64,000 bases of DNA from CAVRJC01 sp963721435 (lineage in GTDB: Bacteria > Actinomycetota > Acidimicrobiia > IMCC26256 > DASPTH01), in assembly GCA_963721435.1 (NCBI GenBank), contig CAVRJC010000012.1:1550001-1614000 (forward strand). The letters run 5' to 3'. The notes under the pieces are model-generated. The model searched no databases, was not told the DNA's origin, and worked only from the letters and a program-made list of their open reading frames with translations. Below are positions 34,797-42,905 of the stretch, one piece after another. A program made the position numbers and the translations under genes. Position 1 is the stretch's first letter. The number at the start of each line of letters is the position of its first letter.

Positions 34797-35944
34797 GTGA
34801 CAAGCGCCGAACGAGAAGTCGACGGGATCCGCGAGCTCCGGGCCGAGTTGTCCGCCTGGCTCGACGACAACCACGCGTCGTTCGAGCAGCATGCCGCCGG
34901 CGCCTCACTCGTCGACGAGGTCGCCCGTTCGCCGCGAACCAGCGGCTCCTGTGGGATGCCGGGTGGCTGCGCCGGGGGTGGTCCGAGCGGGTCGGTGGGC
35001 TCGAGGACTCGTCACTCGTGCGGGCGGCCGTGGCCGAAGCGTTGTCCGAACGCGGGCTCGTCTACGAGCCGCTCTTCGCGGTGGCGGAGGTGCTGGGCCC
35101 GACCGTCGTCAGGATGGCGCCGGACCTCGCGGCCACGTACCTCCCGCCGTTCCTCGGTGGGACCGAGGGATGGTGCCAGGGCTTCTCCGAGCCGGATGCC
35201 GGGAGCGATCTCGCGTCCCTGCGGTGCTGGGCGGTCGACGACGGCGATCACTGGGTCGTCACCGGGCAGAAGATCTGGACGAGCTACGCGCAGTTCGCCT
35301 CCCGGATCGTCCTCCTCGCGCGCACGGGAACGCCCGAGTCGCGCCACCGGGGCATCACCGCGATGCTGGTCGACATGGACACGCCGGGTCTCACGGTCCA
35401 GCCGCTGCCGACTATCAACGGCATGGAGGAGTTCTCACACACCTTCTTCGAAGAGGTGCGGGTGCCGAAGGATCGCCTCATCGGCGAGCTCAACGGAGGC
35501 TGGACCGTCGCGATGGACATGCTGCGCTCCGAGCGCGGCGGCATCTTCTGGATGTTCTCGATGCTCCTGCTCGAGCAGCTCCATCACCTTCTCCGCGAGA
35601 CCGAGCTGGACGCGGCCGACGACGAAGCCGTGGGCCGGGTGTTCCTGTCCATCGCCGGAGTCCGAGCCCGGACCTGGATGACGCAGCATCGGGTGGCCGA
35701 GGAGACGATCGCCTCTCCGGAGACGTCGATCGACAAGATCCTCATGGCCGGCGCGGAGCAGGAGCTGTTCGACTTCGTGCGGGCATCGTTCGGCGGCGTG
35801 CTCGAGTTCGCCGACGACGACGCTGCCCGCGACTGGCGCTCCCACTACATGTACTCACGCGCGGCGTCGATCTACGGCGGCTCGGGCGAGATCCAGCGCA
35901 ACATCGTCGCCGACCAGCTCCTCGGCCTGCGAGGTGTGTCGTGA
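34797..35944 (+). CDS. Acyl-CoA dehydrogenase, frame broken once
   Basis: About 382 residues after repair. N-terminus VTSAEREVDGIRELRAELS; the frame changes near 34924-34928, resuming at NQRLLWDAGWLRRGWSERVG. Then WCQGFSEPDAGSDLASL, DHWVVTGQKIWTSYAQFAS, VRVPKDRLIGELNGGW and the end SIYGGSGEIQRNIVADQLLG. Without the repair the first usable start would be about 35018, losing the N-terminal helices. The start GTG 34797 is supported only by position. The stop overlaps the next gene (GTGA), a shorter ACAD, giving a likely heteromeric pair. Confidence 0.86.
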
Positions 35945-36948
35945 TCGACGCCGACCTGATCGACGATCTCGATCGCTCGTTCACCGCGGCCTTGCACCAC
36001 GACGATCCGATCAAGGCCCGCGCCGCCTTGCTCGATGCCGGCTGGATCGACGCGCTCGAGATGGACGAGGAAGTCGCGATCGCGCTCGTGTTCCGCGCGC
36101 AGGGGAGCACCGGCGTCGACGCGGGCGCGCTCGACGACGTCGTCGGCGGGCTTGTCGCGGCGCGATGGCCGGATGCGGTGGGGGAACGCGCGATCGCGTA
36201 TCCAGTCATCGGGGAGAGCGCGGCGCGCGGATCGCGTCCGACGCACGTGGTGTTGCCGGCCGGCGGTCAGGCGCGCCGCCTGCTGTGGGTGCCCGACCTT
36301 CGCGGCGACCGACTGGAGATCATCGAGCTCGAGCGTGCACTCGACGCGTCCACGGTTCGGGGTGTCGATGCGGCCGGGGGCCTGCTGGGTCTCGCCGGTC
36401 GCCCTGACGGTCGCGTCACGGTGCTCCAGGGCGCCGAGGCGACCGCGGCATGGGCCCCCGCGCTCGCGGCCGGTCGCACCGCGCTCGCCCACCAACTGGT
36501 CGCGGGCGCGCACGCGCAGCTGCTGTTGGCGACGGCGTACGCGCAGGACCGCCGTCAGTTCGGCGTGCCCATCGGCTCCTTCCAGGCGGTCAAGCATCGG
36601 CTCGCCGACACCCTCGTCGCGATCTCCGCGGCCGACGCCGCGGCCCTCGCGGCGGGCGCCACCGGCACCGAATGGAGCGCCGTGGTGGCCAAGGCGCTCG
36701 CGGGGCGGGCGGCCGCCGTGGCGGCGAGGAATTGCCTCCAGGTGTTCGGAGGCATCGGGTTCACCGAGGAGCACGAGTTCCAGCACCGGTTCCGCAGGAA
36801 CCTCGTCCTCGAACGCCTGTTGGGTGACGGGCGCACGTTGGAGCGGGAGTTGGGCGCACACCTGCGAGCGGGGGCGCTCGATGCCGAGCACGTCGTCGAG
36901 CTGGAGACGCGGCCGCGCCTAGCGCCGGTGACGACGCCGGTGAAATGA
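35941..36948 (+). CDS. Acyl-CoA dehydrogenase-like protein, short subunit
   Basis: 335 residues with a degenerate N-terminal half and a recognisable C-terminal ACAD domain: AYAQDRRQFGVPIGSFQAVK, CLQVFGGIGFTEEHEFQHRF and LVLERLLGDG. GTG 35941 overlaps the upstream ACAD stop (GTGA). As with the gene at 11314, the short length and weak FAD-domain motifs suggest the non-catalytic or half-site partner of a heteromeric dehydrogenase. It converges on a crotonase, with a 22-base perfect palindrome between them. Confidence 0.86.
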   Translation: MIDADLIDDLDRSFTAALHHDDPIKARAALLDAGWIDALEMDEEVAIALVFRAQGSTGVDAGALDDVVGGLVAARWPDAVGERAIAYPVIGESAARGSRPTHVVLPAGGQARRLLWVPDLRGDRLEIIELERALDASTVRGVDAAGGLLGLAGRPDGRVTVLQGAEATAAWAPALAAGRTALAHQLVAGAHAQLLLATAYAQDRRQFGVPIGSFQAVKHRLADTLVAISAADAAALAAGATGTEWSAVVAKALAGRAAAVAARNCLQVFGGIGFTEEHEFQHRFRRNLVLERLLGDGRTLERELGAHLRAGALDAEHVVELETRPRLAPVTTPVK

Positions 36949-36983
36949 CGCCGGTGCGCTGACGCGAACCGACGTCACGTCGG

Positions 36984-37005
36984 GCGGGTCGTGATCACGA
37001 CCCGC
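36984..37005. terminator. Perfect 22-base palindrome at a convergent gene junction
   Basis: GCGGGTCGTG-AT-CACGACCCGC, centred at 36994/36995, overlaps the last codons of the leftward crotonase and follows the rightward ACAD stop by 36 bases. It can fold from either strand and may act as a bidirectional terminator; an operator is less likely in this position. Confidence 0.5.
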
Positions 37006-37789
37006 TGAAGGTCGGCTTCTCCTTGGTGAGGAACGCCTCCACCGCGTTGCGGTTGTCGTTCGTGAACAGGGTGACGTTCTCGAAGGCGGCGGCGCGGTCG
37101 AGGACCGCGGCGGCGGTGACCTTGAGGCCGGCGTTGATGGCGGCCTTCGTGTACCGGATCGCGAGGGTCGCACCCGAGGCCATGCGCTGGGCCATGGCGT
37201 CGACGACGTCGTCGAGCTGCTCGTCCGGAACCGCCTCGGTGATGAGGCCGATCTCCGCGGCCTCGTTGCCCCGGATGGGATCGCCGGTGAGCAGGTAACG
37301 CCGGGCACGGGCGTACCCGACCAGCTGCGGCCACGCGACGCAGCCGCCGTCGCCGGCGACCAGGCCGACCGCGACGTGCGGGTCGGAGAACACTGCCTCC
37401 GGCGTCGCATAGACGAAGTCGCAGAACAGGGCGAGCGAGCACCCGAGCCCGATGGCCGGACCGCGCACCTTGGCCAGGATCGGCTTCTCGAGATCGAGCA
37501 AGGCCGTCTGGATCCTGCGCCCGGTACGTGTCGTGAGGGTGTTCAACGGCAGGTTGCCGTTCTGCTCGATGATCCACGGGATGTCGCCGCCACCGGAGAA
37601 GGCGCCGCTCGCACCCGTCAGGATGATGACGTCGCACTCGTCGTCCATGTCGAGATCCGTGAAGATCGTCCCGAACTCCTCGTGGAGCTCGTGGTTGATC
37701 GCGTTCCGCACCGCGGGCCGGTTGATCGTGACGGTGACGATCCGGCCTTCCTTGGTGATCTCGAGCCCCTTGTACCGCGAGTAGTCCAT
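36995..37789 (-). CDS. Crotonase-fold enoyl-CoA hydratase/isomerase family protein
   Basis: 264 residues. It begins with YKGLEITKEGRIVTVTINRP; oxyanion-hole strands TGASGAFSGGGD and RGPAIGLGCSLALFCDFVYA; then FSDPHVAVGLVAGDGG and the C-terminal trimerisation helix AFLTKEKPTFSGS. The two glutamates used for water addition by true hydratases appear to be His (in DPHVAVG) and a non-acidic residue, so isomerase, hydrolase or lyase activity is more likely than hydration; this is my alignment by eye. ATG 37789 follows AGAAAGGCAGCA. It is last in the leftward DUF35-thiolase-crotonase operon. Confidence 0.87.
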   Translation of the reverse strand: MDYSRYKGLEITKEGRIVTVTINRPAVRNAINHELHEEFGTIFTDLDMDDECDVIILTGASGAFSGGGDIPWIIEQNGNLPLNTLTTRTGRRIQTALLDLEKPILAKVRGPAIGLGCSLALFCDFVYATPEAVFSDPHVAVGLVAGDGGCVAWPQLVGYARARRYLLTGDPIRGNEAAEIGLITEAVPDEQLDDVVDAMAQRMASGATLAIRYTKAAINAGLKVTAAAVLDRAAAFENVTLFTNDNRNAVEAFLTKEKPTFSGS

Positions 37790-37853
37790 TGCTGCCTTTC
37801 TCGAGCGCGGGCCTGGGCCCGCTCTGGGAGTGGAAGAGATCTACGAAGCCGGA

Positions 37854-37871
37854 GACGGCTCGGGAGCCGTC
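37854..37871 (-). terminator. Short hairpin at thiolase 3' end
   Basis: GACGGCT and AGCCGTC form a 7-bp stem with a four-base loop, starting within the stop codon of the leftward thiolase. The 80-base gap to the crotonase also contains a second GC-rich stem near 37803-37824. Together they may lower expression of the downstream crotonase. Confidence 0.35.
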
Positions 37872-39016
37872 ATGTCGTCAGGATCGAGACGGCCGCGACT
37901 CCGGGCGCTCCGTACAGCTGTGCGTACCCGACCCGCGGGGCGCCCGGTACCTGGCGGTCACCGGCCTGCCGCCTGAGCTGGGCCACGATCTCGTGAACCT
38001 GGCGCAGCCCGGACGCCCCGATGGGCTCGCCGTTCGCGATCAGGCCGCCGTCGGTGTTGACCGGCATGGGCCCGTCGATCTCGGTCGCCTTGTCGGCGAT
38101 GAGCTTCTCCTGGTCGCCGTCGGCACAGAAGCCGTTCTCGGCCATGTGGATGATCTCCGCGCCGGCATCGGTGTCCTGGAGCTGGATGACGTCGACATCT
38201 TCCGGCTCGATCCCGGCCGCTTCGTAGGCAGCACGCGATGCGTAGACGGTCGGAGACGCGTCCTCGTCGACCGCAGCCCATGAGCTGTGCACCTCGTACG
38301 CCCCGTACCGGCGGGTCCGGAGTGCGGTGGCGCGGAGGAAGATGGGTTGTGACGTGTACCGCTGCGCGATGTCCGCACGGCACAGCACGACGGCCGCTGC
38401 GCCTTCGTCGGGAGCGCAGAACATGTACTGCGTGAGGGGATAATTCGAGCATCTTCGCGTCGAGGATCTCATCCTCGGAGATCGGCGTCCGGCGGAAGGC
38501 GTTCGGGTTGAGCGCGCCGTTGCGGTAGTTCTTCGCGGCCACACGTGCCAGCGTCCGGGGCGTGATCCCGTGCTCGTGCATGTACCGGTTGATCTTCATG
38601 CCGAAGAACTTGGTGGTGAGGAACTGCCCGTTCTCGGCGTACCAGGCGGGGACGCCGATCACCGCCGGATCGGCGGTGAAGGCCCCGCGAGGGTGCTTGT
38701 CCATGCCGATCGCGACGCCGAGGTCGTACTCCCCGTGCCGGATGGCGTCGGCGGCTTGCCCCAATGCGGTCGCGGCGGTGGCGCACCCGTTGTAGACGTT
38801 CATGTAGGGGATGCCCGTCAACCCCAAGAGACTGATGCCGGCATCCGGCATCCGGATCGTGTCGCTGCCGCCGAACGCGAATTGGACATCGGTCCATTCG
38901 ATACCCGCGTCGGTCAAGGCCAGGTGCACGGCGTCGGATCCCATCTCCATGGCCGACTTGTCGCCGAACCGCCCGAAGGGGTGGAGGCCGACACCGATGA
39001 TGGCGACGTCGTTCAT
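37870..39016 (-). CDS. Thiolase-fold lipid-transfer-type protein (possible Ltp2-like aldolase), frame broken once
   Basis: About 382 residues after repair. MNDVAIIGVGLHPFG opening, PYMNVYNGCATAATALGQAA (Cys in the thiolase nucleophile region, about residue 80), FFGMKINRYMHEHG, then after a break near 38441 YPLTQYMFCAPDEGAAA, VNTDGGLIANGEPIGASG and a Tyr-rich end GYAQLYGAPG. The NxDGGxxxxGxPxGASG block is typical of SCP-x/Ltp thiolases. ATG 39016 follows GAGGAGTG. The gene just upstream encodes a DUF35 OB-fold protein; in steroid degradation Ltp2 works with the DUF35 domain of ChsH2 as a retro-aldolase, the activity I consider most likely here. Confidence 0.86.
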
Positions 39017-39065
39017 GCAGACACTCCTCGGTGCGTCGGGTCCATGAGGCTCGCGCAATCCAGCC

Positions 39066-39473
39066 TCATGTGGGTGCGAACCCGAAGGTCAGGACCTCGG
39101 TACCGTCCTCGTCGACGTAGAACGGGATCATCACGAGCTCGACCTCGGCGCCGAAATTGAGTTTGGCCGGGTCGTTCTCGGTGAGCCGCGCCTCGACGCG
39201 CACTTCGTCGCCGAGCTGAACGAGGCCGACGCCGAACGGCTCAAAGGCCGCTCCGCCGGCGAACGGCTCCTTGGGCGGGAACTCCTGTGTCGTCCAGCTC
39301 ACCAGCGTCCCCCGGCGGGGAAGCAAGCGCTCCGTCATGTCGGGTCGGCCGCAGCGCGGGCAGTAGGACTGCCGCGGGAAGGTCACCGCGCTACATGACT
39401 CGCAGCGGCTCCCGATCAGCTGTGGGTCGTCGGCGGGCCACGTCGAGACGTCGGGCGCCAGGGCTCTCGGCAC
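39066..39473 (-). CDS. Zinc-ribbon OB-fold (DUF35) protein
   Basis: 135 residues. N-terminal rubredoxin-like zinc ribbon RCESCSAVTFPRQSYCPRCG (Cys-x2-Cys, Cys-x2-Cys), then an OB fold with GTLVSWTTQEFPPKEPF and GLVQLGDEVRVEARL. GTG 39473 is chosen over ATG 39503 because GGAGGGAG lies just upstream of it. DUF35 proteins serve as obligate partners of thiolase-fold enzymes (acetone carboxylase-like, HMG-CoA-synthase-like, Ltp2-like), binding acyl-CoA. It directly precedes the thiolase with a 49-base gap, so the two should form a complex. Confidence 0.92.
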   Translation of the reverse strand: MPRALAPDVSTWPADDPQLIGSRCESCSAVTFPRQSYCPRCGRPDMTERLLPRRGTLVSWTTQEFPPKEPFAGGAAFEPFGVGLVQLGDEVRVEARLTENDPAKLNFGAEVELVMIPFYVDEDGTEVLTFGFAPT

Positions 39474-39510
39474 GGTTCTCCCTCCTGTGCAGGAACACTG
39501 CATGGTGGCG

Positions 39511-39521
39511 CAAACTTACAA
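39511..39521 (-). promoter_or_regulatory. Class II upstream element of the DUF35-thiolase operon
   Basis: Minus strand TTGTAAGTTTG within GTTGCATTCTTTGTAAG. It aligns with the element before the DapA-like gene at 63066-63080 (shared TTGCA, GTAAGTTTG and CGCC at similar spacing). A TAAGTT -10 hexamer is possible. Confidence 0.45.
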
Positions 39522-39574
39522 AGAATGCAACTTTAACGGCCCCGTGGGCACGCCGGGTCGGGCGGTCGCGACGC

Positions 39575-40305
39575 CTATGGAGTGGAGCGCTCGAGTACCT
39601 CCGCGAGCAGGTCGGGGTGCGTGACCATCACATTGTGCGGTGCGTCGATCTCGACGGTACGCACCCTCGCGTCAGTGGTGGCGTGGTCCCGCGCCCCTCG
39701 CGTACGAGAGCTCCGTGCCCTCGAAGGTCGTGGCACGCGCACGACACGAACAGCGTGTCGACCGTTGCGCCTTCGTGCTGCAGGCGCAGCGGTTGGATCA
39801 CCGAGGCCGACGGTTGCGGTGTGAGCTTGGACGCCAACCACGCGACATCGTCGGCGTCGGTCACGCCGAGGAGCTGCGCGAGCTGGTCGGCGCCGGCGAT
39901 CAGGCTGCCGCTCGTCGGGTCCGACTGCGCCGCGGTGACGGTCTGCGCCGCCTCCACCCCGACGATGTCGCCGACTGACTCGCCGTCCACCGGCCACAGG
40001 GCGTCGACGTACACCACTTGCACGAGGCGCTCCGGCACGCGGTCGGCGATCGCGGTGATCACCATCCCGCCGTAGCTGTGCCCGACCAGCACGACGTCGT
40101 CGAGGCCCTCCCAGTCCATGACCGCGAGGACATCGGCGATGTGCGTCTCGAGATCCACGGACGGTTCGAGCAGGTGGGCGCGTTCACCGAGGCCGGTGAG
40201 CGTCGGGGTGAAGACCTCGTGCCCGCTCGCGCGGAGTCGATCGGCGACCCGCTTCCAGCACCAGCCGCCGTGCCAGCCACCCGACACGAACACGTACGTC
40301 GCCAT
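39575..40305 (-). CDS. Alpha/beta hydrolase (EstC-like), frame broken twice
   Basis: About 243 residues after repair. ATYVFVSGGWHGGWCWKRVA opening, nucleophile elbow LVGHSYGG, YVDALWPVDGES; after breaks near 39738 and 39690 the chain continues ATTFEGTELSYARG and ends VEIDAPHNVMVTHPDLLAE with the catalytic His. It belongs to the same small-esterase group as the gene at 5379. It starts 12 bases after the upstream amidohydrolase stop, so both probably share a transcript. An ester, lactone or C-C-bond substrate is possible; not resolved. Confidence 0.83.
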
Positions 40306-40317
40306 GGGTCTGCTCGG

Positions 40318-41514
40318 TCAGGTCGCGGCGCGCGGGTTGAGGAACGCGTGCAGGTTGTCGCGCATGATCTTGCGGGTGCTCACCTCGTCGAATTCCCCTA
40401 GCTGGTCGGCGAAGCTCGCTGGCTCGGCGAGGCCATCGGTGTGGGGGTAGTCGGACCCGAACATGACGTGATCGATGCCGATGGCATCGGCAAGGCCCGC
40501 GATGTCCTCGTCCTCGAAGGGCATGACGCGGAAGTGGCGACGGAACGTCTCGATCGGGTGCTCGGCCAGCTCACCGGCTCCGAAGCGCTCGAAGTTGGCC
40601 AGGAGCTCGGGGACCCAGATGCTGCCGAGCTCGATGGTCGCCATGCGCAAGGTCGGGAACCGCTCGAACAGCTTGCCGTAGACGAGCGCCGCGATCGTGT
40701 CGTGGATCGAACGATCGGCGCCGGCGATGATCCGCTGCAGCGGAGGGATCCGACGCGCCGGGACGTTGACGTTCCCCCAACCCCAAACCTCGGCCATGTT
40801 CCAGCGGTACGAGTCGTCGCTGGCGTGGAACACGACGGCCACGTCGGCGTCGGTGACCGCGGCCCAGAAGCGGTCGTAGATCGGATCGGCAGGGGACCGC
40901 CCGGCGACCGGACCGGTGCGCAGTTGCACCACCTTGGCTCCGCGGGTGACGACGAAATCGAGCTCGTCGATGGCGCGGAACGGGTCGAGGAGGGACAGCA
41001 ACGCGACCCCGTGGATGCGGTCCTTGTAGTTGAAGCCCCAGTCGTCGTCCAGCCACTGGTTGAAGGCGTGGAGGTTGGCGTAGGTCGCTTCGATGTCGTC
41101 GACGAGGAGAGCCTCCACACTGACGGCGAGCGTGGGGAATAGGAGACTCGCCTCGAGACCCTGGGCGTCCATGACCTCCAGGCGGGCGTCTCGGTTGGTG
41201 TAGTGCGCGTGCGCGTCCTCGAGATTCGAACGGGACTGCACGACATTGCCGGCTTCACCCTGCTGCAGCACCCCGGCCTTGCCGACCTGCTTGAAGGTGT
41301 GGTCGGCACCGACGAACCGGTTCATGCGATCGCCGAAGATCAGCCGGCGCGCGCCGTCGTCCATCTGCACCCAGCGTGGTGCCTTGTGCGCGAGGGCCGG
41401 GTCCATGTAGCGGAGAAACGCGTCCTCGGGCTCGTAGTAGTGGTTGTCGGCATCGAACAAGCGGTAGCCGAGTGACGCCGCGGTGGCGCCGTTGCCTCCG
41501 GTCAGCGTGTCCAT
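40318..41514 (-). CDS. Amidohydrolase family 2 protein
   Basis: 398 residues. Metal motif LFDADNHYYEPEDAF, LLFPTLAVSVEALLV, VVFHASDDSYRWN (strand His), MATIELGSIWVPELL and C-terminal HVMFGSDYPHTDGL. GGAGG is placed correctly for the second ATG (41514), not for the ATG at 41520 that directly abuts it. The gene is divergent from another Amidohydro_2 gene at 41640, only distantly similar. A hydrolase or decarboxylase role is inferred from the family; the esterase downstream may act on its substrate or product. Confidence 0.9.
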   Translation of the reverse strand: MDTLTGGNGATAASLGYRLFDADNHYYEPEDAFLRYMDPALAHKAPRWVQMDDGARRLIFGDRMNRFVGADHTFKQVGKAGVLQQGEAGNVVQSRSNLEDAHAHYTNRDARLEVMDAQGLEASLLFPTLAVSVEALLVDDIEATYANLHAFNQWLDDDWGFNYKDRIHGVALLSLLDPFRAIDELDFVVTRGAKVVQLRTGPVAGRSPADPIYDRFWAAVTDADVAVVFHASDDSYRWNMAEVWGWGNVNVPARRIPPLQRIIAGADRSIHDTIAALVYGKLFERFPTLRMATIELGSIWVPELLANFERFGAGELAEHPIETFRRHFRVMPFEDEDIAGLADAIGIDHVMFGSDYPHTDGLAEPASFADQLGEFDEVSTRKIMRDNLHAFLNPRAAT

Positions 41515-41534
41515 CCACATCCTCCATGTCCTTT

Positions 41535-41544
41535 AAAGAATTAG
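41535..41544 (-). promoter_or_regulatory. Class I promoter-like element (CTAATTCTTT)
   Basis: Minus strand TACTAATTCTTTAAAGG, ending about 16 bases before the amidohydrolase start, overlapping the leader. It shares TCTTTAAAGGA with the blocks at 31517 and 22738. Confidence 0.45.
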
Positions 41545-41566
41545 TATCGTAGAGTCGCGCGGCCGG

Positions 41567-41580
41567 GCACGCAAGCGTGC
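41567..41580. repeat. Short perfect inverted repeat between divergent amidohydrolases
   Basis: GCACGC-AA-GCGTGC lies midway between the two divergent class I elements. It is placed like an operator able to control both genes. Confidence 0.35.
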
Positions 41581-41614
41581 GACCGGACGGCTCGAGCCCG
41601 CAGCGTGCCATCTT

Positions 41615-41625
41615 TATAATACTTT
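41615..41625 (+). promoter_or_regulatory. Class I promoter-like element (TATAATACTTT)
   Basis: A perfect TATAAT -10 followed by ACTTTAATAGGAGAG, which doubles as the Shine-Dalgarno region of the amidohydrolase at 41640. The leader would be about 10-15 bases. Confidence 0.6.
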
Positions 41626-41639
41626 AATAGGAGAGATGC

Positions 41640-42857
41640 ATGTCGACCGATGCCAGCACGGACCAGGCCCTCTGTGACCGGTTCGCGGTTGCGGATGTCG
41701 ACGCGCACATCATCGAGCCCCCCGATCTGTGGACGTCGCGAGTCTCGGCCAAGTGGGGGGATCTCGTACCCCATGTCATGTACCACGAGCGCCGCCAGGA
41801 AGACATCTGGCACATCGGCGACCGACGCCTCTTCGGGGTTGCCGCGTTCGCCCAGGCCGCGTGGCCCGAGTTCCCGCCGTCCCACCCGCGGACGATGGCC
41901 GAGGCCCTGCCGGCGGCCGTCGACCCGAAGGCACGCCTCGAGTACATGGACTCGATCGGCGTGTACTACCAGGTGCTCTACCCGAACATCCTCGGGTTCC
42001 ACAGTCACGTGTTCCTCGACACGATGCCGCGCCCGCTCGCCACGGAATGCGTGAGGGCGTACAACGACTGGCTGGTGGAGTTCGCCTCCGCCGATACGCG
42101 ACGGCTGATACCCATGATGATGCTGCCGTTCTGGGACGTCGACGAATCGGTGGCCGAGATGCAGCGCTGCTACGAGACCGGCCACAAGGGTGTGCTGCTC
42201 GCGGCGCGCTACAACAAGGTCGGGCTGCCGCGCCTCGTCGACGACCACTGGGAGCCCCTGCTCGGACTCGCCCAGGAGATGGACCTGAGCATCAACTTCC
42301 ACGTCGGGTTCCTGGCGTTCGACGACGACGATCGGCTCACGGTCGATCAGCGCCAGAAGCTCGACTACGCCCAGGGGACGTCGCTGAGCCTGCTCGGGAA
42401 CGCGCAGAACATCGCCGAGGTCGTGCTCAGCGGGGTGTGCCACCGGTACCCGGACCTCAAATTCGTGTCGGTGGAGAACGGTGCGGGTTGGCTCCCGTTC
42501 CTCGCCGAGACCATGGACTGGCAGTGGATCGGCGTCGGTGCACACCAGGAGTACCCGGAACGGCTCATGCCGAGCGAGTACCTCCGCCGTCAGATCTTCG
42601 GGATGTACTGGTACGAGCAACAGACGCTCGGGCTGGTCATCGACCAACTCGGTGACAATCTCATGTTCGAGACCGACTTCCCGCACGCGACGAGCCTGTC
42701 GCCCGGGCCCGCCTCGTACTCGCCGAACCCGCGTGTGGTGATGGAGCGCTCGCTCGCGGGAGTTCCGGACGACACCGCCGGCAAGATCCTCCAGCACACG
42801 GCCACCCGGCTCTACCACCTCGATGCGCCGCAACGGGCCGCCGTGGGCGTCCCCTAA
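41640..42857 (+). CDS. Amidohydrolase family 2 protein
   Basis: 405 residues. FAVADVDAHIIEPPDLW (Asp-x-His metal motif), YYQVLYPNILGFHSHVF, NFHVGFLAFDDDDR, KFVSVENGAGWLPFL, and the C-terminal metal Asp in LMFETDFPHATSLSPG. ATG 41640 with AGGAGAG upstream. Its own strong TATAAT promoter and 125-base divergent spacing from the other amidohydrolase suggest separate, possibly co-regulated expression. The convergent acyl-CoA ligase gene ends close to its stop. Closest in the window to the gene at 21506. Reaction unknown. Confidence 0.91.
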   Translation: MSTDASTDQALCDRFAVADVDAHIIEPPDLWTSRVSAKWGDLVPHVMYHERRQEDIWHIGDRRLFGVAAFAQAAWPEFPPSHPRTMAEALPAAVDPKARLEYMDSIGVYYQVLYPNILGFHSHVFLDTMPRPLATECVRAYNDWLVEFASADTRRLIPMMMLPFWDVDESVAEMQRCYETGHKGVLLAARYNKVGLPRLVDDHWEPLLGLAQEMDLSINFHVGFLAFDDDDRLTVDQRQKLDYAQGTSLSLLGNAQNIAEVVLSGVCHRYPDLKFVSVENGAGWLPFLAETMDWQWIGVGAHQEYPERLMPSEYLRRQIFGMYWYEQQTLGLVIDQLGDNLMFETDFPHATSLSPGPASYSPNPRVVMERSLAGVPDDTAGKILQHTATRLYHLDAPQRAAVGVP

Positions 42858-42905
42858 TTAATAGGTGCAAATGCGCTGCTTCTCGGACTGGTTCGATCCG
42901 GCCCG

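Noticed and set aside
36984..37005. 22-base palindrome as a transcription-factor operator
   Set aside because: It lies at the 3' ends of two convergent genes, overlapping a stop codon, with no promoter nearby; a terminator role fits better.
39473..39503. ATG 39503 as start of the DUF35 protein
   Set aside because: The strong GGAGGGAG lies downstream of it and is correctly spaced for GTG 39473; the extra ten residues (MQCSCTGGRT) are not family-like.
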